DNA from: UBA4744 sp963707435
GTDB taxonomy: Bacteria; Actinomycetota; Acidimicrobiia; Spongiisociales; UBA4744
Assembly (NCBI GenBank): GCA_963707435.1
Contig: CAVPPF010000007.1
Location: forward strand, 1-64,000
Reading direction: 5' to 3'
DNA: 64,000 nt
Under the pieces are notes generated by a model, which was not told the origin of the DNA, did not search any database, and saw nothing but the letters and a program-made list of their open reading frames with translations. The position numbers were made by a program, and so were the translations under genes. Shown here piece after piece: positions 8,155 to 16,687 of the stretch. Numbering within the stretch: the first letter of the stretch is position 1; each line of letters opens with the position of its first letter.

Positions 8155-8820
8155 CTACTCGCCGCTCATCGCCGGAGGGGCGGTGGCGCTTTTGCCGGGT
8201 GGGTCGTCTTGGTGTCCGGGGGCGGTGGCGCTTTTGCCGGGTGGGTCGTCTTGGTGTCCGGGGGCGGTGGCGCTTTTGCCGGGTGGGTCGTCTTGGTGTC
8301 CGGGGGCGGTGGCGCTTCTGCCGGGGAGTGTCGTGAGCCCGTGTTCGGTTGCGTCCGGCGTTGCTCCGCAGGTGGCTTTTGGATCGAAGGGTCCGCCGGA
8401 ATGCTCGCGAGCGGCCGCCGAGACACAATCCCCCCACTGCTGCACGGCATCGGCGTATTCATAGACCCGCTCGATGAGAGCGTGGTCGGATGAAATCGAT
8501 GGAGCAAGATCTGCCGCCAGCACGGGGGCTTGGGTTTGGAGAAGCGTCTGGGCGGTCGCCGTGGTTGCCGGCGGAGCCCCGGCGTTGCCGTTTCCTGAGA
8601 CGACAACGCCGCCGACGGCCGCGACGGCCACGGCGCCGAGCACCATCTTGGCCACAAATCCTGAGGAGAGTATCCCCAGCAGAGCCATGCGGCGACTCGT
8701 GCGGCTGGTTCCGCCGGAGGATCGCTCGAGCCCGCATCGTGCGCAGAGCGAGATACCCTGCACACGCACCGCCGCCGGCGCGCCACAGCCCTTACATCGC
8801 TCAGGACCGTTGCGGTTCAT
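8155..8820 (-). CDS. Zinc-ribbon membrane protein with tandem-repeat tail
   Basis: About 221 residues in three parts. A short N-terminal zinc ribbon (CKGCG and LCARCG, two CxxC pairs) is followed by a transmembrane helix near residues 55-80. A presumably external region contains a Cys pair and ends in three tandem copies of a 14-residue unit, PGHQDDPPGKSATA, plus partial ones. The tail is low in complexity and proline-rich. The N-terminal ribbon resembles the 61-residue protein at 12556-12741 (CxxCGxPA then LCxxC). An ATG also exists at 8826. Function unknown. Confidence 0.72.
   Translation of the reverse strand: MNRNGPERCKGCGAPAAVRVQGISLCARCGLERSSGGTSRTSRRMALLGILSSGFVAKMVLGAVAVAAVGGVVVSGNGNAGAPPATTATAQTLLQTQAPVLAADLAPSISSDHALIERVYEYADAVQQWGDCVSAAAREHSGGPFDPKATCGATPDATEHGLTTLPGRSATAPGHQDDPPGKSATAPGHQDDPPGKSATAPGHQDDPPGKSATAPPAMSGE
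8181..8326. repeat. 42-bp tandem repeat, about 3.5 copies
   Basis: Three identical 42-base units begin at 8181, 8223 and 8265, and a diverging fourth begins at 8307. The unit is a multiple of three and encodes the 14-residue repeat of the overlapping zinc-ribbon protein, so copy-number change would keep the reading frame. The near-identity of the units suggests recent expansion by slippage. Confidence 0.95.
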
Positions 8821-8985
8821 ATTCACAGCCTATCCGCCACGAATAGTGGTTGTATGCCTACTTTGAGTTGATCTGTTGCGACTAGTCCTTTCCTTCACTT
8901 GTTCACCATCGTCTCATCATTGAGGGCCGGGCCCGGTTCCCGGCCGGCCGATTCACCTGCCAAACTGCGGCAACGGAGGACCGCC

Positions 8986-10167
8986 ATGAACGAAAGTGAT
9001 TCGGTATCGAAGCAGACCGGAGTGCCCCTGGCCGGGGCGCTTTCCTTCCTCGTGGCAGCGCGGTTGGTGGTGAACACGGGTGTTCGCTTCACCTATCCGT
9101 TCCTTCCGGCGATCGCCCGCGGGATCGGGGTTCCGCTGACCCAGGCCGGATTGCTGGTGTCGGCCCGATGGATGACGGGCCTGGCCACGCCGGCGGCGAT
9201 CCGCCTCCTCGGAAAGGGCGAGCGGCGTCACCGGCTGATCGCGGCCGGGCTGGCGATGTTTGCCACCGGGGCCGTGATCACGGCTGCGACCGGAGTCTTC
9301 GCCGGAGCGATGGTCGGATTCGTTCTGCTGGGTATCGGCACACCGGTATTCAACGTCGCCGCGCAGGCCTATCTCTCCGACCGCACCCCGTATGCGGTTC
9401 GCGCCCGGTACCTGAGCGTTCTCGAATTGACCTGGGCGGGGTCCCTGCTCATCGGGGCACCGGCGGCCGGGTGGCTCATAGCCCGGTTCGGATGGACGGC
9501 TCCGTTCTGGCTCATCGCCGTCTTCGCCGGTGGGGCACTGGTGGCAATGCGCTGGGTCATCGAGCCGGACACCGGCGCCGCGCACGCCACGGCACCAAAA
9601 CTGGGTCTCGATCGAAGTGCGGTGGCGCTCCTCGTCATCGTGGGCCTGTACTCGGGAGCCTCGGAGATCATGTTTGTGGTGTTCGGCGCCTGGCTCGAGG
9701 ATGGCTTCGGACTGTCGCTGCTCGCCCTGGGGGCAGCAGGCGTTGTTCTGGGCCTTTCGGAACTCGTCGGTGAGGGATCGACGCTGGTCTGGACCGACCG
9801 GATCGGTAAGCGGCGATCCGTGGCAATCGGGCTGGGGATCTCGGCGGTCGCCTATGTGCTGCTCTCGGTGACCAATGCCAGTTTCTTCGCGGGAATGGCC
9901 AGCATGGCTGTTGCTCTGGCCGGTTTCGAGTTCACGATCGTGTCCACGGTCCCGCTCGCTTCGGAAGTGCGGCCCCTGGCTCGAACCCGCTTTCTGGCGA
10001 TGGTGACCGTCGGGATGGGCCTGGGCCGGGCCGCTGGTGCCCTGGTGGGCCCCTTCCTCTACGAACACTTCGGACTGACCGCCAACACGCTGGTGTCCGC
10101 CGCTGCGAACGTCGTGGCGTTGGTTCTGCTGCTCGGCTGGGTACGCGAGGAAACCCCCCAGCAGTAG
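8986..10167 (+). CDS. MFS transporter
   Basis: A 393-residue integral membrane protein with about twelve hydrophobic helices, typical of the drug:proton-antiporter-like branch of the major facilitator superfamily. A charged cytoplasmic loop between helices 2 and 3 (LGKGERRHR) corresponds to the usual motif A region. I chose ATG 8986 because GGAGG lies six bases upstream; the frame is open upstream to 8899, but that part is not hydrophobic and lacks a ribosome site. The substrate cannot be inferred. It is convergent with glgX. Confidence 0.87.
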   Translation: MNESDSVSKQTGVPLAGALSFLVAARLVVNTGVRFTYPFLPAIARGIGVPLTQAGLLVSARWMTGLATPAAIRLLGKGERRHRLIAAGLAMFATGAVITAATGVFAGAMVGFVLLGIGTPVFNVAAQAYLSDRTPYAVRARYLSVLELTWAGSLLIGAPAAGWLIARFGWTAPFWLIAVFAGGALVAMRWVIEPDTGAAHATAPKLGLDRSAVALLVIVGLYSGASEIMFVVFGAWLEDGFGLSLLALGAAGVVLGLSELVGEGSTLVWTDRIGKRRSVAIGLGISAVAYVLLSVTNASFFAGMASMAVALAGFEFTIVSTVPLASEVRPLARTRFLAMVTVGMGLGRAAGALVGPFLYEHFGLTANTLVSAAANVVALVLLLGWVREETPQQ

Positions 10168-10187
10168 CCGGCGCCGTCTCGGGGCTT

Positions 10188-12263
10188 TCAGCTCCCGGGC
10201 ATCGCGGTGGCGACCAACAGGACCACCGATCGTCCCTCGACGTGGTAGGTGATGCCGTCGACCCGGGGAGCATTGGGCGGAAGCTCGATGTCATGGGGGG
10301 ATTCGAGCGACGTGTCGATGATCCGACGCCATCCGCTGGTCGCCCATTCCGGCAGCTCCGGCAATTCGAAGTCGAGGCCACCCTGATAGGCATTGAGGGC
10401 GACGTGCATGAGCACATCGCCGGCCAGGCTCGCCGCCGACACGGCCAGGGTGTGAGAGTCATCGCGGAAGTCCGGGCTCCCGAGGTTGACGCCGTGCAGT
10501 TTGATGTCGGCTTGCCGGGTCAGCTCCTCGAGTGAGAGGTGGTGCTCGCGGGTGAAGGATCCCGGCACGGAACGGAGCCGAATCAGCTGCTTGGCGAATC
10601 GGTGGATGCCGGCGTGGGTCTCGACGTTGGACCAGTCAAACCAGCTGATTTCATTGTCCTGGCAGTAGGCGTTGTTGTTGCCGTACTGTGTCCGCCGCAC
10701 TTCGTCTCCCATGAGGATCATCGGAGCCCCGATCGAGAGGAGGTTGATGGCGAGGAAGTTCTTGATTTGCCGCCTGCGGAGGGCCTCGATGGCCGGATCG
10801 TCGGTTGGTCCTTCGACTCCGTAGTTGCTCGACAGCGAGTGGTCGGATCCGTCCCGATTGTCCTCGCGGTTGGCTTCGTTGTGCTTGGTGTTGTACGAGA
10901 CGAGATCGTTGAGGGTGAAGCCATCGTGGCTGGTGACGAAGTTGATGCTCTGCTCGGCCTCACGTCCCTCCTTGCCGTAGATGTCCGGGCTGCCCAGCAG
11001 CCGGTTGGCGAGCCGGGGGACCATCTTCTCGTCACCTCGCACGAAGGCCCGGACGTCATCGCGAAACTGCCCGTTCCATTCCTTCCAGCTGTCCCCGATG
11101 AAATGGCCTACCTGATACAGGCCGGCCGCATCCCACGCCTCGGCGATGAGCTTGGTGCCGGCCAGAGCGGGGTCTGATTCGATGTCCCAGAGAACGGGCG
11201 GGTTCGGAATGGGCCGGCCGGCTTCGTCGCGCGAGAGAATCGAAGCGAGATCGAACCGGAAGCCGTCGACGTGCATCTCGTGCACCCAGTAGTGGAGGCT
11301 GTCCAGGATCAACCGGCGCACGATCGACTGATTGGCGTTGAGGGTGTTGCCGGTTCCGGCATAGTTGGCGAAGCTGCCGTCGGTCTCATCCATGATGTAG
11401 TACGCGGAATTCTCGAGGCCCCGAAAACTCAAGGTCGGACCACCTTCGCCGCCCTCGGCGGTGTGGTTGTAGACGACGTCGAGGATGACCTCGATGCCGG
11501 CGCGATGAAGTGCTTTGACCATGTCGCGGAACTCATCCAGGGGTGCCAGCGGATCGCTGCACGAGCTGTACCCGCAGTGGGGCGCGAAGAAGGACACCGG
11601 CGAGTACCCCCAGTAGTTGGTGAGCCCGGCCGGAGCGTCTTGCCAGTCGAACTGGAACACCGGTAGCAACTCGACGGCGGTGATCCCGAGGTCTTGCAGG
11701 TAAGGGATCTTTTCGATCAGGCCGGCATACGTGCCGCGTTTGGAATGGTCGAGACCCGAGCTGGGGCTCTTGGTGAACCCCCCGACGTGCATCTCGTAGA
11801 TGACCGTGTCGGCAAACGGCCGGCGCAGGTGGGTGTCTCCCTCCCAGTCGTAGGTCGAGACATCGGCGACCACGCTCTTGAGCGCATGCCGGTCGTTCGG
11901 TCCCGGGCGGCACGCCTCGATTCGCCGGTAGTCCGACGGGGTGGCAATCGCCCGGCCGTAGGGGTCGAGCAGTACCTTGGTCGGGTCGAAGTAGAGGCCC
12001 CTGGACGGATCGGCGGCACCGTAAGCCCGGTACGCATAGAGCTGGCCGGGGCGCAGGTCGGGAACGAAGACATGCCAGTAGTGGTAGGTCCGGTGCGTGC
12101 GCGGATCGAGCCTGATGACCCGCGATGGCTCAGCGGCGTCGACGTGGTCGTACAGCAACAACTCCATACGATCGGCGCTGCGCGAGTAGACGGCGAAGTT
12201 CACGCCCTCGGGGACTACGAGAGCGCCGAGTGGAGAGGGATATCCGGGATAGTGGTCGGCCAT
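10188..12263 (-). CDS. glgX: Glycogen debranching enzyme
   Basis: A 691-residue GH13 isoamylase-type enzyme that hydrolyses alpha-1,6 branches of glycogen. The N-terminal carbohydrate-binding module 48 (about residues 8-95) is followed by the (beta/alpha)8 barrel. Catalytic regions are visible: DVVYNHTAEGG, GFRFDLAS with the nucleophile Asp, LIAEAWDA with the acid Glu, and FVTSHDGFTLNDL with the transition-state His-Asp. Length fits GlgX/TreX. ATG 12263 follows AGAGG by five bases; a GTG two codons earlier is also possible. No other glycogen genes are in the window. Confidence 0.94.
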   Translation of the reverse strand: MADHYPGYPSPLGALVVPEGVNFAVYSRSADRMELLLYDHVDAAEPSRVIRLDPRTHRTYHYWHVFVPDLRPGQLYAYRAYGAADPSRGLYFDPTKVLLDPYGRAIATPSDYRRIEACRPGPNDRHALKSVVADVSTYDWEGDTHLRRPFADTVIYEMHVGGFTKSPSSGLDHSKRGTYAGLIEKIPYLQDLGITAVELLPVFQFDWQDAPAGLTNYWGYSPVSFFAPHCGYSSCSDPLAPLDEFRDMVKALHRAGIEVILDVVYNHTAEGGEGGPTLSFRGLENSAYYIMDETDGSFANYAGTGNTLNANQSIVRRLILDSLHYWVHEMHVDGFRFDLASILSRDEAGRPIPNPPVLWDIESDPALAGTKLIAEAWDAAGLYQVGHFIGDSWKEWNGQFRDDVRAFVRGDEKMVPRLANRLLGSPDIYGKEGREAEQSINFVTSHDGFTLNDLVSYNTKHNEANREDNRDGSDHSLSSNYGVEGPTDDPAIEALRRRQIKNFLAINLLSIGAPMILMGDEVRRTQYGNNNAYCQDNEISWFDWSNVETHAGIHRFAKQLIRLRSVPGSFTREHHLSLEELTRQADIKLHGVNLGSPDFRDDSHTLAVSAASLAGDVLMHVALNAYQGGLDFELPELPEWATSGWRRIIDTSLESPHDIELPPNAPRVDGITYHVEGRSVVLLVATAMPGS

Positions 12264-12331
12264 GGGCACCTCTGGAGGGGCAATCCCATGGATTCTCGCG
12301 CGTTCGTCCGGCCGGCGGGCGATTCGCGAAC

Positions 12332-12559
12332 TCAGCGCTGTCGGTCGAGAGCGTCGACGAGAGCGTTGAGACGATCTGCCAGTGCCCGGCCCAGCTTGTT
12401 CAGGAGTTCTTCGCCAACGGGATGTGCGGCCATCGGATCATCAATATCGGTCGCTTCCCGGTGGAACACCACCGCGGCGGCTGCCTGAGGCGCCGACGAT
12501 GCTCCCGGCCGGGCCCCGTCGTCCCGGTAGGTGAGCGGGAACGACTTCTGCGAATTCAT
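12332..12559 (-). CDS. Small hypothetical protein, last of three coupled genes
   Basis: A 75-residue soluble protein with a disordered Ala/Pro-rich first half and a helical C-terminal half (GEELLNKLGRALADRLNAL). I do not recognise it. The ATG at 12559 overlaps the stop of the 61-residue gene as ATGA, the second such overlap in a row, which strongly supports real translation and a shared function with its two upstream neighbours. No cysteines are present, unlike the two partners. Confidence 0.6.
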   Translation of the reverse strand: MNSQKSFPLTYRDDGARPGASSAPQAAAAVVFHREATDIDDPMAAHPVGEELLNKLGRALADRLNALVDALDRQR

Positions 12560-12741
12560 GCGGACGTCGAGGTTTCGGCGGGGGTCTCGTGGCGGGTGTC
12601 GGGCTCCCGGTCGTCTACCCGGACGACCAGGTAGTGATGGGCTTCGTCCAGCGCCTCGACTGCACAAGGCCCGCACAGGGGCTGGCGTTCGTAGATCACC
12701 AGCGCAGGTGTTCCGCACCTTTTGCAGAGCAGGTCGCTCAT
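12556..12741 (-). CDS. Small zinc-ribbon protein
   Basis: A 61-residue protein with two CxxC pairs, CKRCG at residues 6-10 and CGPC near 23-26, which should bind one zinc ion, followed by an acidic C-terminal tail. It is too short to hold another domain. Its ATG overlaps the upstream gene's TGA (12738-12741) and its own stop overlaps the next start, so it is the middle of a tightly coupled trio. The ribbon is similar in layout to the N-terminus of the membrane protein at 8155-8820. Function unknown. Confidence 0.7.
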   Translation of the reverse strand: MSDLLCKRCGTPALVIYERQPLCGPCAVEALDEAHHYLVVRVDDREPDTRHETPAETSTSA

Positions 12742-13007
12742 CGCCCGTTCCTCCGGTCGGCGAACTGCCAGCTCAGACCGGCCGCGGCAACCGTCTCGTC
12801 GACGACGACGGTCAACGGCGGTTGTCGGAAGAGGACGGGCTCCGCGTCGGCAATGGTGAGTCGAATGCCGGCCGGCGGGCTCGCCTTGATGCTGACCTGC
12901 CCGCAGATGCTGCAAACCTGGCGCTGGAGGTCGGCACCGACATTGTGAACGACAAAATCGTGGTCGTGTTTTGCGGACCGCTTGTTGGTCGCGAAGCGTC
13001 TGAACAT
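12738..13007 (-). CDS. Small CxxC protein, first of three coupled genes
   Basis: An 89-residue protein with a basic His-rich N-terminus (KHDHDFVVHNVG) and a CSICGQ pair near residue 33, which may form a His/Cys metal site, followed by a beta-rich C-terminal half. I do not recognise the family. The start at 13007 is chosen because GGGAGG lies four bases upstream. It heads the run of three small overlapping genes reaching 12332 and is divergent from nothing nearby; lon lies 142 bases to the right on the same strand. Confidence 0.65.
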   Translation of the reverse strand: MFRRFATNKRSAKHDHDFVVHNVGADLQRQVCSICGQVSIKASPPAGIRLTIADAEPVLFRQPPLTVVVDETVAAAGLSWQFADRRNGR

Positions 13008-13149
13008 GTGGCCTCCCATCGGCATTGATGGTTTCGACCACTGACCGCAAACCTCAAGGAGGGTTGTCACCGGCCTCAAGGGGACTAGTACCTCGGTTTT
13101 GGAGCCTTTCGTGCCCGCGTGTCAAGCAGGTCGGGCGAGCCACAACAGT

Positions 13150-15444
13150 TCAGATCAAGGCTTTGGCAAGCACCTCATCGATGGTGTCCACGATGTGGAA
13201 GGTCATTTCCTCGCGGCAGCTCTCGGGCACATCGTCGAGATCGACCTCGTTGCGGGCAGGAAGGATGACCTCGGTGAGCCCCGCCCGGTGGGCGGCCAGG
13301 ACCTTCTGTTTCACGCCACCGATCGGCAGCACGTTGCCCTGCAAGGTGATTTCCCCGGTCATGCCGAGCGTGTTCTTCACCTTCCTGCCGGACAGCAGCG
13401 AAGCGAGAGCGGTGGTCATGGTTATCCCGGCCGAAGGACCGTCCTTGGGAACCGCGCCGGCGGGAACGTGGAGGTGGAACTTCCGTCTCAGGTCTGCCGG
13501 GTCGATGTTCAACTGATCGGCATGTGATTCGATGTACGACAGGGCGATCCGTGCCGACTCCTTCATGACGTCACCGAGCTGTCCGGTCAGTGTGAGTCCG
13601 GGTTCACCGTCCATGGCGGTCGCTTCGATGAACAGCACGTCGCCGCCAGCACCCGTCACGGCCAGACCCGTGGCTACGCCGGGAACGGCGGTGCGGTCCT
13701 TGGCCTCGTCGCGCCAGACCCTGGGCTTGCCCAGGTATTCCTTTACCTCGGGTTCGTCCACCTCGACCACCTCTGGCCGGTCTTCGCCGCGAGCGATCTT
13801 GGTCGCCACCTTGCGGGCCAATTTGCCGAGTTCCCTTTCGAGGGAGCGGACCCCGGCTTCCCTGGTGTACCGGTCGACGACTGCGGTGAGGGCCTCCTCC
13901 GTGACCACGATCTCTTCGGGTTCGAGGCCCGCCCCCCGGATCTGGCGGGGGAGGAGATGATCGCGGGCGATCGCAACCTTCTCGAGATCCGTGTATCCGT
14001 CAAGGCGGATGACCTCCGTGCGATCCAACAGGGGTGCCGGGATTGTCTCCAGCACGTTGGCGGTAGCGATGAAGAGCACATCGGAGAGGTCGACATCAAG
14101 CTCCAAGTAGTGATCCCGGAAGGTGTGGTTCTGAGCGGGATCGAGAACCTCCAGCAATGCGGAGGAGGGATCGCCACGCCAGTCGGATCCGACCTTGTCC
14201 ATCTCGTCCAGCAAGAAGACCGGGTTCATGGTCTCGGACTCGATGAGAGCCCGCACGACCCGGCCGGGCCGGGCGCCAACATACGTGCGACGATGTCCGC
14301 GGATCTCGGCTTCGTCGCGGATGCCACCCAGGGCGACGCGGACGAACTTGCGGCCCAGGGCTCGCGCCACCGACTCACCCAGCGACGTCTTCCCCACGCC
14401 CGGCGGGCCGACCAGCAGCAGGATGGCCCCTTCCCGCAGGTTGCCGGCATTCTCCAGGCCACGGTCGCGGCGCAGCTTGCGGACGGCGAGGTGTTCGACG
14501 ATCCGTTCCTTCACGTCGGCCAGGCCGGTGTGGTCGGCGTCGAGTACCGCCCATGCTTCATCGAGGTCCAAGCGGTCCTCGGAGACCGAGCCCCACGGCA
14601 CGTCGAACATCGTGTCGAGCCACGTCCGGATCCAGGAGTGCTCGGGTGACTGTTCGGACATCCGCTCCAATCGGTCGATTTCTCTTTCCACCGCCTCGCG
14701 AGCCTTATCGGGGAGGTCGGCTTCTTCCAGCTTCTGGCGGTACTCGGAGGCGGCATCCCCCTCTTCGCCGAGTTCCTTCTTGATCGCCTCGAGTTGCTGG
14801 CGGAGCAAGTAGTCGCGTTGGGATTTGTCGATCCGTTCGGTGGCGCTGTCGCGCACCTTCTGGCGCAGCGTGAGATCGGCGAGCACCTCACCCATCCACG
14901 ACATCAGTTTCCCGAGCCGCTCACGGATATCGAGTGTTTCGAGCAGCTCGACCTTCTGTTCGAGGGAAAGGTCGGGGGAGTAGACGGCCAGATCGGCCAG
15001 CCGGCTGGGGTTCTCGATGCCCAGAATCCGTTCGGCGACGCCACCCATGCCGCGCTGGTTCAGCACTTCGCCGACCACTGCCCGGTACTCGCTCACAAGG
15101 TCGTCGAGTGCTTCGTCGTGCACCTCGGCTTCGGGGTACTGCTCGGCGTCCACCCAGAGGGCTCCCTGGTCGTCGGTCCGTCCGGCTCCCACCCGGGCCC
15201 GGGCGAGGCCTTCAACGACCACGTTGCCGCCTTCCGCATCCTGGATCTGTGCGACGGTGCCGACGCCTGCATAGGTGCCGTTCACTTTGGGCACCAGCAG
15301 CATCAACCCGTCGGATTGCGCTGCAGCGGCTACTGCCGTGGTCCCTTCCTCGGTCTCGATCCGCAGGGTGACCACCATGTGGGGGAAGACCACGCCGTTG
15401 CGAAGCGGGAGTACGGGCAGGGTCAATTCTCTCGTGTCAGCCAT
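13150..15444 (-). CDS. lon: ATP-dependent protease Lon
   Basis: A 764-residue LonA-type protease that degrades misfolded and regulatory proteins in the cytoplasm. An N-terminal LON substrate-binding domain (from LPVLPLRNGVVFPHM) is followed by a coiled helical linker and an AAA+ module with Walker A GPPGVGKTS. The C-terminal serine protease has the Ser of KDGPSAGITM and the Lys of PIGGVKQKVLAAHRAG, the Ser-Lys dyad. The start is placed at ATG 15444, six bases after GAGG; ATG 15456 is an alternative. The upstream region contains an exact half of the HspR site (see separate entry), fitting heat-shock control known in actinobacteria. Confidence 0.96.
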   Translation of the reverse strand: MADTRELTLPVLPLRNGVVFPHMVVTLRIETEEGTTAVAAAAQSDGLMLLVPKVNGTYAGVGTVAQIQDAEGGNVVVEGLARARVGAGRTDDQGALWVDAEQYPEAEVHDEALDDLVSEYRAVVGEVLNQRGMGGVAERILGIENPSRLADLAVYSPDLSLEQKVELLETLDIRERLGKLMSWMGEVLADLTLRQKVRDSATERIDKSQRDYLLRQQLEAIKKELGEEGDAASEYRQKLEEADLPDKAREAVEREIDRLERMSEQSPEHSWIRTWLDTMFDVPWGSVSEDRLDLDEAWAVLDADHTGLADVKERIVEHLAVRKLRRDRGLENAGNLREGAILLLVGPPGVGKTSLGESVARALGRKFVRVALGGIRDEAEIRGHRRTYVGARPGRVVRALIESETMNPVFLLDEMDKVGSDWRGDPSSALLEVLDPAQNHTFRDHYLELDVDLSDVLFIATANVLETIPAPLLDRTEVIRLDGYTDLEKVAIARDHLLPRQIRGAGLEPEEIVVTEEALTAVVDRYTREAGVRSLERELGKLARKVATKIARGEDRPEVVEVDEPEVKEYLGKPRVWRDEAKDRTAVPGVATGLAVTGAGGDVLFIEATAMDGEPGLTLTGQLGDVMKESARIALSYIESHADQLNIDPADLRRKFHLHVPAGAVPKDGPSAGITMTTALASLLSGRKVKNTLGMTGEITLQGNVLPIGGVKQKVLAAHRAGLTEVILPARNEVDLDDVPESCREEMTFHIVDTIDEVLAKALI

Positions 15445-15518
15445 CTCATGCCTCATTTCACCTTTGGTTTGACGTCTAACCGGAACACCGGGATTGGTAT
15501 TCCCGCCAGAACCAGAGA

Positions 15519-15546
15519 TCTGATAGTAAGGCACTCAAGTTCTTAT
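15519..15546. promoter_or_regulatory. Possible degenerate HspR (HAIR)-like site upstream of lon
   Basis: ACTCAAG at 15533-15539 is an exact half of the HAIR inverted repeat recognised by HspR, which represses lon in Streptomyces. The other half, seven bases away at 15519-15525, matches poorly (3 of 7). The same stretch contains a second inverted pair, TCTGATA at 15519 with TATCAGA near 15544. It lies about 80 bases upstream of the lon start. This is suggestive only. Confidence 0.3.
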
Positions 15547-15574
15547 CAGACCGAGCACTTAGCTTGATGGCCGT

Positions 15575-16021
15575 TCACGCCCCGAGCTTGATCACCATGA
15601 CGACCACGGCCACCACCAGCACCGTGGTGTCGATCAAACCAAAGGTCCGCAAGCGGCCGTAGATGCGGTCGAGCTTGGCGACGTCCTGGGCTGCGTGGGC
15701 ATCCTGGGCCTGTCTGCTCAACGGGGTGAAGACCCGGGCTCCAAAGACGGCGCCGATGAGCACGGCCAGGATCCCGATGACGACGAAGAGGTTCTCGAAT
15801 TCCCAAGGTCCGTCGACGACCAGGAGTACGCCGCTGACGAGAACCAGGATGCCGGCCGGGTTGAAGACCACCTGCCCCATGCGCTCGTAGGCGCGCATGA
15901 AGGCACTGCCCGTCTCGTCGCTTGCTTGCCGGAGCCGCGGGGTCAGGAATCCAACGGCAACCCCGGATCCCAGCCAGGTGGCCGCCGCAAGAATGTGCAC
16001 GACCAGGAACACGTCGCTCAT
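15575..16021 (-). CDS. Four-helix membrane protein, DUF2269-like
   Basis: A 148-residue integral membrane protein with four hydrophobic segments, near residues 4-24, 53-75, 78-98 and 125-147, and a conserved His in the first helix (VVHILAAATWLGSG). This pattern fits DUF2269 and related CopD-like small membrane proteins, in which the His-Trp motif may bind copper or haem. The start at 16021 is supported by GGGAGG five bases upstream. It is transcribed away from the HAD-like gene. The exact function is unknown. Confidence 0.75.
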   Translation of the reverse strand: MSDVFLVVHILAAATWLGSGVAVGFLTPRLRQASDETGSAFMRAYERMGQVVFNPAGILVLVSGVLLVVDGPWEFENLFVVIGILAVLIGAVFGARVFTPLSRQAQDAHAAQDVAKLDRIYGRLRTFGLIDTTVLVVAVVVMVIKLGA

Positions 16022-16119
16022 GAGTACCTCCCTCTCGAGCCGAACAGGTTTCGACCCTAGCAAGCGGTCCTTCCTCTTGGCGGTGCGGATCGCGGTAGCT
16101 TGGCGGTCATGGAGGAACG

Positions 16120-16590
16120 ATGATCACGATCGAGATCCCGGGACGGCCGGCGATCCGGCTCGAGTACCTGGTAACCGATTTCAACGGAACCATCGCCTCC
16201 GGCGGTCGACTTCTCGCCGGGGTGGCAGACCGTCTCGTGGCACTTTCCGGGCAACTCCACCTGACGGTTGTCACCGCAGACACGTTCGGGAGGGTTCGTT
16301 CCGAAGTGCAGAGCCTGCCGGTTGAGGTGACCGTTCTTTCGGCCGGCCAGGAGGACGTTGCCAAGGCCGCGCATGTTGATGGTCTCGGTGCGGATGCGAC
16401 GGTCGCACTCGGGAACGGTCACAACGACCGTCTCATGTTGTCCCGGGCGGCACTGGGCCTGGCGATCATGGGTGCAGAGGGGGCAGCCGTCTCGGCCTGG
16501 CAAGCCGCCGACGCGCTGTATGCGGACGTTCGGGACGCGCTCGATGCGCTCCTCGATCCGCAACGGCTGGTGGCGACCCTGCGCAGCTAG
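16120..16590 (+). CDS. HAD-family phosphatase, soluble P-type-ATPase-like
   Basis: A 156-residue minimal HAD protein without a cap domain. Motif I is DFNGT near residue 20, with Asn where most HAD enzymes have Asp, as seen in the group annotated as soluble P-type ATPase (COG4087). Motif II is VVTADT near residue 48, and motif IV is ALGNGHND near residue 103. The nucleophile Asp and the Mg-binding Asp are kept. Loss of the usual general acid/base suggests slow phosphatase or phosphotransferase chemistry. The ATG follows GGAGG by about five bases. Substrate unknown. Confidence 0.8.
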   Translation: MITIEIPGRPAIRLEYLVTDFNGTIASGGRLLAGVADRLVALSGQLHLTVVTADTFGRVRSEVQSLPVEVTVLSAGQEDVAKAAHVDGLGADATVALGNGHNDRLMLSRAALGLAIMGAEGAAVSAWQAADALYADVRDALDALLDPQRLVATLRS

Positions 16591-16629
16591 GTCCCGCGGC
16601 CGGGCAGATCAATTCCAGATATTCACAAG

Positions 16630-16659
16630 TTCACAACCGGGTCGTCTTTGGCGTATGGT
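16630..16659 (+). promoter_or_regulatory. Possible sigma-70-type promoter for the VOC gene
   Basis: TTCACA at 16630-16635 and TATGGT at 16654-16659 are separated by 18 bases, in an A/T-richer patch between two plus-strand genes and 28 bases before the GTG of the VOC gene. The match to a housekeeping promoter is fair, but I cannot test it statistically. Confidence 0.3.
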
Positions 16660-16687
16660 TGTCCTGTGTAGCGAGAGGGAGGAACTC

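Noticed and set aside
8181..8326. The 42-bp repeats considered as a CRISPR array.
   Set aside because: Units are directly adjacent with no spacers and encode a protein repeat.
8953..10068. A 371-codon minus-strand frame opposite the MFS gene.
   Set aside because: It is rich in charged residues with no motif, and the plus strand encodes a clear transporter.
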